Assembly: GCA_030374765.1 (NCBI GenBank)
Contig: JARGXX010000068.1
Coordinates: 1,178,001 to 1,242,000 of the forward strand
Source of the DNA: Agarophyton chilense
Taxonomy: Eukaryota; Rhodophyta; Florideophyceae; Gracilariales; Gracilariaceae
DNA length: 64,000 bases
Direction of reading: 5' to 3'
Made by a program: the position numbers and the translations under genes. Position 1 is the first letter of the stretch, and each line of letters starts with the position of its first letter. Below the pieces are notes generated by a model. That model ran no database searches and had not been told where the DNA came from. It saw only the letters and a program-made list of their open reading frames with translations. This document shows positions 44,077 through 56,999 of this stretch, one piece after another.

Positions 44077-47000
44077 GAAAGGAGCCGCGTACCGGCGGGC
44101 ATGTATTGGAAAGACAAAAGTTGGTTTTCTCAGACACCAATGCGCCGGACGGACAAGCCGGTCGCTCAGAATGCTGAAGTGTTACAACCCGGAATCCCGG
44201 TAGGAAGAGGCGCCTTTGAGGCGAAGCAGCCGGTGCAACCGGAAAACTAAGTGAGGGAGCCCCTAGGGGGTCGGCACAAGTCGATCTTGTAGTGCTGACC
44301 AGGGAGAGCTCGCCTCCATGCTCCCGCGCTTGGAAGCCCAAGATTCTCTTGAGGCCTCCCAAATTTCTGCCGTACGGAATCAATCCGCCGGACGGAAAGC
44401 GAGTACAGTTGGACTTTGAGCTACATCGTCCCTGGAGACGTTATACTTGTCCGTCAAAACGGGAAAGTTACCTCATGGTAATGTCTTAAAGAAACTATAA
44501 GGTCTATGGCGACATCGGCTCTGACAGGAATCTGTTATCTCGTCGATTGACTATCCTGGACACAGGTGCTGGTCCGAACTTTATACGGAAATCGGAGCTC
44601 GCTCCTGCTGATTTAGAACGTATTCGATACGGTCCTTTACCGGACATCCAGGATGCCAACAAAGATGCTGTGAAGACACTGGGAACAGTTCGACTCGTGG
44701 TGCGTTTGGGACGCTTTGTAGCCCTAGTCGACTTCATCTTCTGTAAGACGTTAGCTGCACCAGTGGTACTGGGATGTGATTATGGCGACAAGTTTGTCGA
44801 AGCCATTCGCCCGCGAAGAAAACTAGTGGAACTAGATGATGGATCAATGATCCCAATTGTTCGCAAGCCAATGCGCCGTTGCTCTGAAGCACCTCCACTT
44901 CCGCCATCTATGGAATACGGGAAATCCCGAGGACGTGTCTCGCCGAGGATTCGAGTAGCGAAGAGTGCCATGCTGAAGGCGCAAACCCAAACTTGGGTTC
45001 AAGTAACAACAGAACGCCACGGACTCGTGGTAATTCCACCCAATACTCGGATGTACGAATCCCGAGGATTGCTAGTCGCTAACGGCATTGTTCAGGTTGA
45101 TCCTGGTAGCCCCTTTTGGATTCTAGTGAGTAACTTCACCGATAACGATTATCAGATACCGAAGAATCAGGTTGTTGCAACAGCTTTGCCTCATCTCACA
45201 GTGGTGGTCCCTACTCATATTTCTACCGCAGAAGTATTGGGATGAACCCATGTCGGTGACACAGACGAAGAACTGCAAACTCCGTCTGGAGATCAATTGC
45301 AAATGGCAAAGGATCCAGAGGACCTGGTCGATGAGCTAGACTTAGCACATGTGTCGGAACACTACACAATGAAGATCAGGTCTATGCTGAAGAAGTATAC
45401 ATCCATGTGGAGTGGAAAACTAGGAGAGATCTCCGCTACGGAACACCACATTGATTTGGTCCCAGGGTCACGACCCATCTCCCAACCACCCTACAGAGCA
45501 GGACCGCGAACTCGCCAAATCGAGGAGGAGAATGTCAGCAAAATGCTGGAAGAAGGAGTGATCGAAGCAGCTCAATCTGCTTGGGCCTCACCAGTGGTGC
45601 TGGTTTCAAAACCTGATGGTTCTTTACGATTCTGTATCGATTATCGAAAACTGAACGCAGTTACAGTTGGAGATACATACCCGTTGCCTCGAATGGACGA
45701 ATGCATTGACAGCCTAGGAGAAGCGAACGTGTTCACTACGTTGGACGCCAACTCTGGCTATTGGCGGGTGCCTCTAGCGGAAGAAGACCAAGGTAAAACC
45801 GCATTTGCGTGTCACGCCGGTCTCTACAATTTCAAAAGGATGCCCTTTGGCTTAACGAATGCACCGGCTACTTTCCAGCGTACTCTGGACATCTTGCTCT
45901 CAAGATACAAGTGGAAGACCTGTTTAGTCTATTTGGACGATGTGATCATCTTTTCCCAGGATGTGGAAAGCCATTTACGGCATGTCGAGGAGATCCTCAA
46001 AGCACTACAGAGCGCAGGTATCACCTTGAAGTTCAAGAAATTCGAATGGTTCGCTGGCACCGTCCGGTACTTAGGACATGTGATCAAGGCGGGACAGCCT
46101 GCCATGCAAGAGGCACAAACAGTGGCTCTCCGCGAAGTACAACCTCCGTCGACACAGAAGCAATTTCGTTCTTTCCCCGGCTTGTGCAACGTCTACCAAC
46201 GATTCGTGCCACGATACTCGCATATAGCGGCACCACTCAACGCAAAGCTGCGTAAACGACAACCAGTACAGCTGGAACAATTCAGACAAGCTGAAGTGGA
46301 AGCGTTCGACACGCTGAAGATAAAGATTATTACAGCCCCAGTCTTGGCGCTGCCCATCCCCAACCTGCCATATTCAGTGGATACCGACTCTAGCGAGTAA
46401 CAAGTAGGGTGTGCCCTTTTTCAAACACACCCTGATGGTGAACGAAAACCCATTTGTTGCTAGTCAAGATCGCTGAACGCAGCCGAGAAGAAGTATTCAG
46501 TTTCAGAAAATGAATGCCTTGCAGTCGTTTGGGCTCTAACCATATTGCGACCGTATCTCCAAGGAGAACGTTTTACCGTCAAGACGGATCATTCGTCTCT
46601 ACGATGGTTACTGTCCATTACAGACTCGTCTGGTCATCTCACACGTGGCGCTTACGCCTTTCTGAATTCGATTTCGAAGTGAGGTATAAGAAGGGATTGG
46701 CCAATGTCCAAGCTGACGCGCTATCGCGACTCAAAACACTGGGCGAAACCCAAGGCGAAATCGATGAAGAGATACCTTGCTTCTACATGGAGACCCATTC
46801 ACCATCTTTTGAAGAAGAGGAACAAGAGACCCTTGATGATTATTCGGATGCAGACCCGTTCCTTGCATTAGCAGACACTGACCCTTCAGTTCAACTCAAG
46901 CGAATCTCGTGCACTGAGCTCCTCAATGAGCAACACGCCGATACGTTTTGTGCGTCGATACGCTCTCGTCTTTACGGGGGGGAGGAGCTCCCCATTTCAC

Positions 47001-48462
47001 TCGATTCACGAGGAATACTGTTAAGACATGTCGAAAAGCATGATCAAATCGTGATTCCACACGTCTTGAAGAGTCGAGTACTGCATCTGGCACACTACAG
47101 CAGGCTGTCTGGTCATCCAGGAGGAACGAAGTTGTTCATGACTCTAAGAAGAGATTTTTACTGGCCTACTTTGGCAATGGAATGCCATGCTACAGTGAGG
47201 TTGTGTACAGCATGTGCGAAGAATCGCGTGAAGCTTTACAGGAAGCGGAAACCGATGACGTTATGCCAGGCGCCTTTACAATACGTCAGTATCGACATCC
47301 GAGGGGAATTGATTCGCTCAAGGCGAGGTTGTCGCTACCTATTGGTAATTACCGACTGCTTCTCGAAGTATCGGGATATGCCTCGTGGCATGCGCACACC
47401 CGTGAGTACAGAAATGGAACCTGAAAGCAGGAAAGATGTTTTGCAATTTGGCGCCAAGGACTTGAAAACGAGTTCACGCGAAAACGCGCCGTTGCTGCAT
47501 CAGGCTGAACCGTCAGTTGAAGCGCCACTCGCTGTTCGGCCGATATCGGCTCCCATCCCTCGTGGGCAGGAAGAAGAAGAGGTATGGCCTCCTGTCGTGG
47601 TGCAAGCACCATCGTCCACCCAACAGCGGTCAGAATCGGATAAACCGAAGGAAGTTTATCCACGAATGGAATTGAGAAGTAGCAAGAAGTACGCTTCTAT
47701 GGAACCTGGACAACAGGATAGCTCTTTATCTGAGAAAGGTTCTCAAGGAATGAGTACACTGCCCCTGCGGGCAGAATGACAGTTAGTCGACGAGCGGACG
47801 CTTGACGACGCTGAGACTGCTAACACAGAGACGCTTGGGTCAGCCCTAAGGCATTTCAAACCTGTTAACAGGAGTCTCGCGCCAACAGCGAAAGCATTTG
47901 GAAACGCCCAGGAATATGTTCTGGATCGCATATGTGAACATGGCGAGCATGAAGATACTAGAGAATTACTGTATCGAGTCCGTTGGTACGGTTTTCCTCC
48001 GGAAGCGGATACGTGGGAACCTATAGCTCATATCCCCCGTACGCAGCTCGTGCGAAATCATCGACGCATGCGATTACCACTCCCCAGGGAGATCGACTCC
48101 TCGATAGTCGGGCTCATGGGCACATCCCATTTCTAAGTATGGGCTACAAAGGTAGTAAAAACTCGAAAGGCGAGAAGAAAACAAGAAGCCATGTGGAAGA
48201 AAAGTGAAAACACGCAAGCACAGGACATTTACTGATTATCACCTAGAAAGAACTCGAGAAGCGAAAAGAGATGATTGAAGAACTCGAGAGGCGAGAAGGG
48301 AAGTATGAAACTCGAGAAGCGAGAAGAAGAAGTTAAGAACTCGAGAAGCGAGAAGAGATGAAGACTAGAAGACAAGAAGGGAACGTGAAGACACGAAGTC
48401 ACCGGAGTTTATTGGTATCAAGATATCACCGCAAGGGTGTTGACTAGGAGTCTTTTTTAGGA

Positions 48463-50148
48463 TCATCCAAGAGACGTGCGATCACGCAGGTTCGCAAGAA
48501 GCTGTGCGCGATCACCCTCAACTTGGTCCACGGGAAAGCCCGCATCTAAGAGGAACTGCCTCAGCGGATCCAAGCCTGGATCTTCGACCGGCACTGCACT
48601 CGGTTGTTGGGTAAACCCATGAGAGTACTCTTGAGCAACTCCGGCCGCTGCGGATTGATCGACGGAAGTCGCTACGCCTGCCAGCTCTGGCTCGTCCTCG
48701 TAACCGAGTTCAGCCTCAGCTCCCGGCGCTTCCTCATACGGTTCCTCTCCGTTCTCGGATGGAGTAGCATCGTACACGTATCCAGTAAGCTGGTTCGGTG
48801 GCATGTCACGCGGGTTCTCCCAAAGAAAGCGAGCCTGCTCGGAGGTGATCAACTGGCGCGTCCAGAGATCGTACCAAACGAAATCTCCAGCACTTGCTGC
48901 TCGTCCAGGAGAATGGTCGTAGTGTCTTGCACGGGTTCCGCGAGCGGATTGATCAGCTGGCACTCCAGACCAGTCGACACTGTCGATTACATCCACAAGA
49001 TGGAGGAAGTCGGCATGGTTCGCACGAGATCCCAGGACAAGGGAAAGATCGAGTTCTCTCGCAAACTTTCGCGCTGTGGGCGACATGTACCAAACTCTAA
49101 AGGTATCATAAGCATCCCACAGGAGGAAGACGGCCATCTTGGCGATAAACTCGGTATAAACCACCGTCCAATACCCCGAGAACGGGTCGTTAACCAACGC
49201 GGACCCGATGTAGGACATCGCCGGTGGGAGCTCTACAGGGCAACCACGAGGACTCTTAATCGCCGCCCAATGCTCCGGAATACCGATATAGCGCCCGAAG
49301 CGCGCGTTCCGCCGGATGCAGTCAATCTCGATCATTTGATACGGCACCAAATAGCCCAAACGTGATCGAGTACGACGTTCCCAACGGGGATAATCCCAAT
49401 AGAGAATGTCACGCTTTCGAAGGAAGCGGAACTCCGCACGGAGAATAGGTTGCTGAAAGCCGAGAGCTGTATCACGCACACCGCGCACACCGCGCCAACC
49501 GCTAACATCGACTTCAACGAGTGTCTCGATATACGAGTAACCTTCACCGTCGGTACGGGCTTTCCAGGTATCTAGTTTCCAGTCCTGCGGGAGGAGAATC
49601 GTACTGATGAATCGTTGAAGACGCTGGTAAATCGGTTTGGTGAACCGCGTACGGGCTGCGGACAAGGTTTCCGTTGAATATCGCGCAATCGCGTTGTCTG
49701 GAAAAGCAATATGGCTTGCCCAGTCGTCGCTATAAATCGCGTGTTCCGGAATACCGTCAGGGAAGTACCCACCATGTACATGCTGTTGTATCAACGCGTC
49801 ATCGCAGATAGCAACTGGATCAAACCAGGGCGCTTGCGCGAAAAGTTCAACGTTGTCGAGAGGATCTCGTCCATAGAAATCCGCAGGGTGCGGGTAGTTC
49901 CACTGAGAACGACGAGAAGGAGCTCAAATCACACCCGCAGAGGCGACGTAAGCCGCGTTCGGTATCGGAGCCACGGTTGGCTGAGGTAACGGTAGCGACC
50001 GGAATCCGGTGGACGGTGTGGAGAACGAACGGTATGGAGCGAGTTGAGCAGTATGCTGGGACGCATAACCAGCAGTGTTGGACGGAGCCCCAGAAGGCAC
50101 ATCCTCAGAGGAGGGCTGAAACGGGTTGGACCCGGCGTTCGGATTCAT
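48463..50148 (-). CDS. Antisense accessory ORF of the chromovirus, function unknown
   Basis: On the strand opposite to pol, between the chromodomain and the 3' LTR. A 443-codon open stretch covers 48463-49794, and coding-like sequence in the same register begins near 50148, about 160 bp from the LTR. It appears interrupted about once. The open part looks like a true globular protein, with mixed composition and many Trp/Tyr/Arg: DWASHIAFPDNAIARY, RLGYLVPYQMIEIDCIRR, FLLWDAYDTFRVWYMSP. A Glu/Ala-rich tail follows, with a closing PLRQFLLDAGF helix. No gag, pol, env or other known domain is recognised. It is treated as a fossil gene of the element. Confidence 0.6.
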
Positions 50149-50305
50149 CGCCAGAGATCGAGCTGAAGAGCGGTAAGGAACAGAATGCTGTTGAGAACTG
50201 TAAGAGTTGGTCGGACAGCGAGGAATTCGTTATGACGATGAGTACCCGGAACACCGATCCGACTGCGTATAAACGCTTCTTGCGTCGCGCTTAACGAGGG
50301 GGGTA

Positions 50306-50972
50306 TGTAGTATTCTACTATGTCGGGGAATCCGATAGGTTGGTTTTTCGCGAAGTCGCGGTTGGAACTCATAAGTGGGTGATATCATCAGCATTGTGAT
50401 ATGAAACGGCACACCGCATAGGATGCCTAGAGGAAGAATTTCTTAGTGGAACACATGGCGTCATGGGTCGAGTGGCTTGTAACGGCGCATGTAGTGGCGA
50501 TCCACGTGGCTGGTTTTACTACCCTTTGTAGCTAGACGTCCATTAGGGACCATACCCATACAGTGGTTTGGCTAAGTGGCTGACCACTGGGTATTATTTA
50601 TATATTTATTTGGGCACTCACCCTGGTACACAGTATATAGTGTACCAGAGGTGAGCGCCGACTCCAAGTAAAGGAGACAACATGGGCATCATGACTATTC
50701 TGTTCCTCGCTTAGGATTCCTTAACCGGAGATCCGGACGAGCTATAATAGATAGTCAGCCCCCAACCACTTCACGAGCCGTCTCGTACCTACGTTCCAAC
50801 AACGTTTTACAGTTGCACTGTTCACCCTCGCTGGCGAGTAGTGGCCTTACACCCCACTTCCAGCTCGCTGGTGTTGTAGCTCTACCACCCCTTTTCCTTC
50901 GCTGCAAACGACCCATCGGCAGTCCGAACGCTGTCGCAGGTGTCTGCTCTCTCCGTTAGAGCGGATACTACA
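50306..50972 (+). repeat. 3' LTR of the chromovirus
   Basis: Same 667-bp length and ends as the 5' LTR, preceded by a purine-rich aacgaggggggta tract and followed by the duplication ACAGC (50973-50977). Confidence 0.92.
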
Positions 50973-51239
50973 ACAGCGATTAATGAAGAGACTGCACAAG
51001 TCTTCTAAAGATAACTGCGATTCCGATAAGACTATCCAAACAGAGCGAGCTGGCGTTAGGTACGACGAGGACTGCACTAGCACATTGGTATAGATGTTAG
51101 CCGCCACAGACATGAACGCAAATGAATGTTCCAAAAACCATGGTGTCTCCCCACCTGGACCTTGAGGGGTGTACTATACGAGCAGTTCAGATTGTTTCGC
51201 CCCGGGTGGTGGTGAATTTTAAAGCTCTTCGCAAGCGTT

Positions 51240-52517
51240 TTATATATTGTCAGTCAATGCATAAAGAAGGTTGTTCTGATATTCGAAACTATCAAATCCG
51301 TCTATTGTTTCACGCCAAATTGCGCCCTGTTCGTAAAGACAAGTAGATGTTCTCTTTTGCACTAACGTGAGAGGAAGGGACTGTATTTTGGATTCTGTGA
51401 GCCTAAACTTTTCCGTTCCTTCGTACCCCCGCTCCTTGACGATCATATTATGAAGCACAGTACAGCATTAAACGACTTCTTTCATATCATCTATGTAGTT
51501 TAAATGGGCAGGGCAAGGCAGTGTTTCGAACTGCGCGTCCAGGACTCCGAAAACGATCTAAACTGCTTTGCGTGCACTTGAATGAGTGGCAGTATAAACT
51601 TTTTCGTTCATATTAGACAGGTTTGGGTGGGCCTGGCAAAAATACGTAGCCTACTGTAGATGCCATCTGCAAGGTAGTAAAACCAGGGGATAACAGAACC
51701 AGACACAACAAATATTTGTTGCACTGTGTGCACTTACCAGTCTGAATGTATTTGAATAGAAGAATTTTATCCACATTTGTTCGGTCATTTCTAGATCCAG
51801 ATATGTCGAGCATCATGTTCCAGATCAAAAGCTTTACATCTGTCACAACCTCCATTTGCACGCAAGGCTTTCCTTCCTTTACAATATATTGACCTTGGAG
51901 TCCTACAGGGCAATTGGACCAGTGCCGAGCCGAAAAGTCTACACAACCAATACATCCAGGAAATCGTAGACGAGCTTAGATTCTCTCAATTTCATTCAGT
52001 TCATGTGGTGTTGTTCGTCGTAAGTACTCACCGAAATTTGTGCAACGGCTTTGCACAATATCTTCAAAGTCTTCAGAATCAAAGTTTCCGACAGTCGAAA
52101 GCAGCTAACTTGACTATCTACACTTGCCCCAAAACTGATTAGTCGTGAGGCAGCACAAATCTTTTGATCAGTTGACGCTCAGAGAACTTCACAGCAGTCT
52201 TTGTTCTGGGCAAAGAACGTTTGTTACTGTGTTAAATGATATCGTAGCACGTCGTAAATGGATCTAGGTACGGTAAATCGATTTTTAATTTCTGTTGTCA
52301 GAAAGACGCATGGTTTGATTGTACTTCGTGTAAAAAAGCCTTTGGCCAAACGCTTTTCTCCTTCCTGTCCCTTAATATTTCGGTTGCGGCTCTTTCCAAG
52401 TTTTGATCCTCCGATACTTCTTTTTTCTTGTTTTTGTGTGGTAAGGTGCGTTGCTAGCAGTACAAGAGATTGTAATTCATAATCATCTGATTCATGAGAA
52501 TATGATGAAATTGACAT
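51240..52517 (-). pseudogene. PIF/Harbinger-family transposase, decayed
   Basis: Minus strand. The N-terminal part (52517-52224) has GGSKLGKSRNRNIKGQ and RFTVPRSIYDVLRY, typical of Harbinger proteins. The nuclease core follows in pieces: RFPGCIGCVDFSARHWSNCP with the first Asp, GQYIVKEGKPCVQMEVVTDV with the second Asp in VTD, and SGSRNDRTNV. The C-terminal region has FGVLDAQFETL and VLHNMIVKERGYEG. The codon expected for the catalytic Glu (before the FGVL segment) reads TAG at 51558-51560. Several stops and frame changes make it non-functional. I could not place terminal repeats or a TA-rich target duplication. Confidence 0.8.
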
Positions 52518-55500
52518 GATTGGGGTTTGGGTAAATGCGATATAATGACGTGCAACGAAGACGAGTGCAGCACCGACGGTATATGCCGTTGCGTCACCGT
52601 GAGTACCATTTGGATTGATCTCCTCAAAAAGGCATCATAAACCTCTTGTTTAGAGGGCCAATCTTCGTGAGTCACATTTCAAGAGTTTTTACTGTTTTGC
52701 AATGACGAGTGAGTTCGTCCTTGGCGTTCTATTTTCGGGCTGAAATAATAATGTCTATAGTATTACTTCTCTCACTGCAAAGGTCATGTACGACTCTTTT
52801 AACGAAAAGAAGTCCGTACCAGAATTAATGAAGGTTTGTCAACAAGGAGTTTTGGATTTCGAATATCGAAAGATGTAGCGTTTCGTTAATTGCGCTTTGA
52901 AACCTGGAGCATAAGATCGTATGTGTAGAGCCACGCATGCGCGCATAACCGGTCGGGGCACCATTTATACGGCGTCCGATACATCGGGGACCACGTTGGT
53001 GATTTTATGAGTAATATTAGTTTTTAGTTTTTTAGACACCTCAGAAGGTATGTTAGTTAAGTCTCTACAGTAGCACCGTAGTGGACGGATGGACGTACAA
53101 GGCTGGGGTTACACACATGATACGTGTATGGAAAAGGATTGGTTTGCACTACTATAATCTACACGTCTAGTTCAATGTCTAGAATAGACTTAAGCGATGG
53201 CTTCACCGACATCGCTACCACCAAGTAAATCGTAACCGAGTTCTTGGCTCTAGATTATGTCGCCTACGCGAGTCTCCATCTCTTAACGGGAGGAACCGCG
53301 ACCGCTTTGGCTAATCTATCTCCTCGGGAAGCTCAGGCGTCACTGTACCATCGTTATTGGTGTGTTTCTTTCTTTTGTTGGTTTTCCGGTGTTTAGGTCA
53401 GTACACCACCCCTATATAGGGTTGTTTTTACCCGTCTTTATTTCGCTTATCCAGTATGGATACCCCTTTCATAGGTCTGTACGCTTGGTCGTGCGTCCTA
53501 TTTTGCCCTACAGTTTCGCCCTACACTTTGCCATTGTCCGCGGAATATCCTTGTCCTTGGATCCCCCTTTGATTCTTCCCCTTTTCCTGGGTTCATCACC
53601 TTCGTATGTACTGTCTGAACCACCGTGGTCTTACACCCACGCATCGTTGGCACGAAGGCTCGTTAGCTGAGTTACATCTCTTCCTGAGAGCGGGACTCGA
53701 ACACCCGAGAGGTATTTCCCCATCTGGGATTGCTCTACAGTAAGATCGATAAAAAAGGGAAGAATTGAGTATTTAGCATTGTTTGTGTCTACCCGGAAGT
53801 CCGTACGCCTAGATGCTCACCCACCCGTGGGCTATGCAAAAAGAGGAAATATAATTGGTCATGCTAGCGTTTGCCCAAGATTGATATAAAAAACCTGGCT
53901 TCGCAGAACAAGCTAGTGTTCAGAAACAAAAAAACTCTTTATCTAGAGTTTTGGGAAAGCAAACAAACCCTCGAGACATTTGCGGACGGAAATGATCGTG
54001 TATGAGCTGCGCGCAAGTGCGCTCCAAAGCACCTGCCTATTCCGTCAAATCTTCTCTTAACCCTTTCAATTTAACCAGGTACACCCTTCATTGATTCGTG
54101 TTTCCATAGAAAGAGCAGTCACTTGCGCTGTTGATGCTGATATAGTTGGGCCTTGTTGGATTTAAGATATACGTTGGCGAACTGATCTCATCAAGAAGTC
54201 CTTTAGAAAGAAGCAGAAGCAATAGATAGATCTACCACAAAAGTTAGAATGCTTTCTGGCGATGAATGTACCAGGAATTCCAAATTGCACCGCCCACTGG
54301 TTGTCAATTCTGATTCTCTATCGGAAACTTCCGATAGTTCTCTTCTGTTCAAACGTATAATCGTTACAACGAAAAAAAAACAATTTAGTGTACTAGTATT
54401 CCCAAAGTACATACTCAAAAATAGAGAACTTGTACATTGCTGCTCTATGGTCTCTTCGGTGATTCTCTTTGATCTTGGTTCACGAGCTCCAATGAAAACA
54501 AGTAGAACCCCGGATACATTTTGAACCGAGAATGCAGGTGCATTCTATTGCTTAGGTGCTCGATGAAACCCTCAACTTAGAAAAAAAAACAAAACGATAA
54601 GAGAAAAATTAGATGCAATTTGATGCAGATTTTTGATAGTTTGGGAGTGAACGCCGGGCTTGAGATGAAAATAACGCTTGCCATGATTTCATGAATGCAG
54701 AGGCATGGTCGTTTAGAGCGTTACATTTCGAACGGCTAAAAGCTAAAGCGCAAATCATGAGCAGCCGTCGCCGTGGCTCTCGTTTAAGTTCAAAATAGTT
54801 TGAAACGGATAGGTTCCTGATTATATCGTAGTCATCAAAGAAACTCTGTTGAAAACGATCAAGATGAAATGGAATGCCTCGCGGCGCATCTTCCAGAGAA
54901 TGAATCAGGTCAATAATCTTTTAATTTGCCTTTAGTTATCCACCTTTCTCAGAAGAGAAAGAAAGACCGAACTATTTCTAACAAAAGCTCGAAAAAATAT
55001 AACTGAAAGCTGAAAAACTTTCTTTCTGTCGAACAATAAACGAACTAAGGCCGTCACCCTCCGCTGACGAAGAATGGTACATCGCAAAAGATTGTTTCTT
55101 ATCATACCGTTGTATATAACTTCGAGTTTATGTGTCTTGGACTTTCAAGAAAGAAGATTATGTGGTTGGTTGGCCTTTTTCACATGATCCTCCATTGAAG
55201 TATGATTCTACTTCAGCGAAAACAGAAAGAATCATTATGTTGAAACGCGGATAGCGTGTCTTGCGTCAGCCCGTGAGAATTTATTTTCATCCGGATATGA
55301 TATACATAGACCTCGATCTTGGAGAAGCTGATGATTCAGATTGAAAAGAGGGAGAAATCGAAGAAATAAATTCTTTACGAAAAGGAATACAACAAAAGGA
55401 AATATCTATTCGCAACGCTGGATCCCTCTCATGTTTCGGAAATTTCTTTCCTTTACAGAATAGAAGCCCGTAATTTGAGTTCTTCGGAGGCGTTTGGATT

Positions 55501-56040
55501 GCAAAACGGCTTCAATTATATGCATGAGTTCTTCGAGAATACTCAGCTGCTCTTGTGTGGATTTACAACCATGGGTTAAAATTCTTATGACCAAAACTAT
55601 AGATCACGTAATGAGAAGCGTCAAAACGCATTTAAGAGAAAAAGAGCGAGAGAGAGAGATAGGTGGTGAGAGAGAGACCACAGTTTGTTTTTGGCGTTCT
55701 TCATCTTTCATTCGATACGTCATCCATGGGCACATCAGCGTTACCATCTTGTTGGGGACGCATTTTCTTTTAACATAAAATTCTTTTTTAGATACAAGTT
55801 GCTACTTCTCTGAACAGCAGCAGTTTGGCGAACTGGTCAGCGCCCGCAGAATTCATATCGAAAAGTTCTTGGGAAAATATTTCAGATAATGTACCATCAC
55901 CAGGAGAAAAAGCTGTAGAGATCCAACTAGTGGTTTGCACCATCGTTATGACAGTGCTTAAATGCGAGAAAAACAAGCGAGTAACTCCAGCGGGAAAATA
56001 TGAAACGAATGTTAGAATCGAAATCCTCCGTAATGAGGGA
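52518..56040. other. About 3.5 kb of AT-rich DNA, nothing firmly recognised
   Basis: Short frames only. The plus-strand frame at 53362-53670 is hydrophobic and repetitive in composition, without a domain. A tRNA B-box-like gttcgagtc on the minus strand near 53694-53702 was considered and not accepted as a tRNA. The region is probably degraded mobile-element sequence. Confidence 0.4.
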
Positions 56041-56999
56041 TTCTGTAACACAATGACTGGTAGGTCAGCGTACTGGTCTCAACCAGAGGTAGCGTGGTAA
56101 AGCCGGTCCTAAGGTTCAAATACTTGACGGCGGCACTCCCAGAGTAATTGGTGCAATGGGCTGGCCTTTACTGCGTAGTCCTACAGGTCGGAGCTACGGA
56201 AACGATGGCTTAAAGACCAATTTGTGTAACTAATATACCCAAGGAGGTTATTTAGTATCCTAACGGCGCCTACCTTACTCTAACGGAGAAGCGTCACTCG
56301 AGCCAAGTAAATAGTAAGAGCGAGGCGCTGGGATCTCCCTGGCACTGTAATGCTAATTTATTACACTAATTAAAATATATTAATGATCTAAATGAGTCCA
56401 GCTGAGGTCGGCCAGTCTACGTGGCATCTGCAAGATCCCTCAGGGCCCGGCGGCTTACAGGGCTCAACCGTTATTGTTTCTCCTTCACATCTCTCCCTCC
56501 TTAGGATTCGACCGTCAGGGCGAAGTCCAGATTTCCTCATGACTGACCCAGGGGACCTGAGCGCCTAGTTGGTCCGAGATCCATCGGGCGCAACGGGACG
56601 TACCGTCGTCATCACCTGCAGGGGTGCGAGGCAGCGTGAGTTGACCATTAACGCCAGGGTGGCAATTAATTTGTCTAAGGACTGAAACTTACGCGCGCCG
56701 TGGACACTGGCCATAGATGCATCCCCGGCGTATTCCTCGTGGTGCAGTAGCACGAGGCTCCCTTAGCCTAATCTCCCCTGACGATCCTTTGGCCGTCCTT
56801 AGTATCCTCTCTTCCTTTGGCGACCCTCCGCGCTTCGTCCATCGTGGTTTACGCCTGTCAGTCCACGCAGGCCAATTCCGTCGTCTCGTCTTCTCATCGT
56901 GGTTTTTTTCAATTGGTCGCGCGCGATGCCAAACTAGCCTTAAAAGCCCGTCGGATACGCAGTTCTCCCTCCGGACTTTGTCGCTTCCGTCGGTCGTCT

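Larger units (their letters stand above)
40545..50972 (+). mobile_element. Ty3/Gypsy chromovirus, 10.4 kb, with LTRs and target duplication; broken
   Basis: LTRs at 40545-41211 and 50306-50972 (667 bp each) begin TGTAGTATTC and end GATACTACA. By eye they differ at about 13 positions (about 2%). The 5-bp target duplication ACAGC is perfect (40540-40544 and 50973-50977). A TGG-initiated primer-site-like stretch follows the 5' LTR, and a purine tract precedes the 3' LTR. Parts: gag with coiled-coil and CCHC-like end (about 41250-43410), protease (about 44550-45250), RT with YLDD (45300-46400), RNase H and integrase (46400-47420), chromodomain (about 47900-48110), antisense ORF (48463-50148). It is broken, with several breaks and a nested solo LTR, but comparatively young. 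Confidence 0.92.

Noticed and set aside
48200-48420. CRISPR-like short repeats (gaactcgagaagcgag and variants)
   Set aside because: Repeats are irregular, spacers are short and unequal, and this is a eukaryotic retrotransposon; a simple degenerate purine-rich tandem repeat.
53680-53760. tRNA-like sequence on minus with a B-box (gttcgagtc)
   Set aside because: The T-stem would need a bulge, the anticodon stem does not form properly and no acceptor stem closes. At best it is a tRNA-derived fragment.
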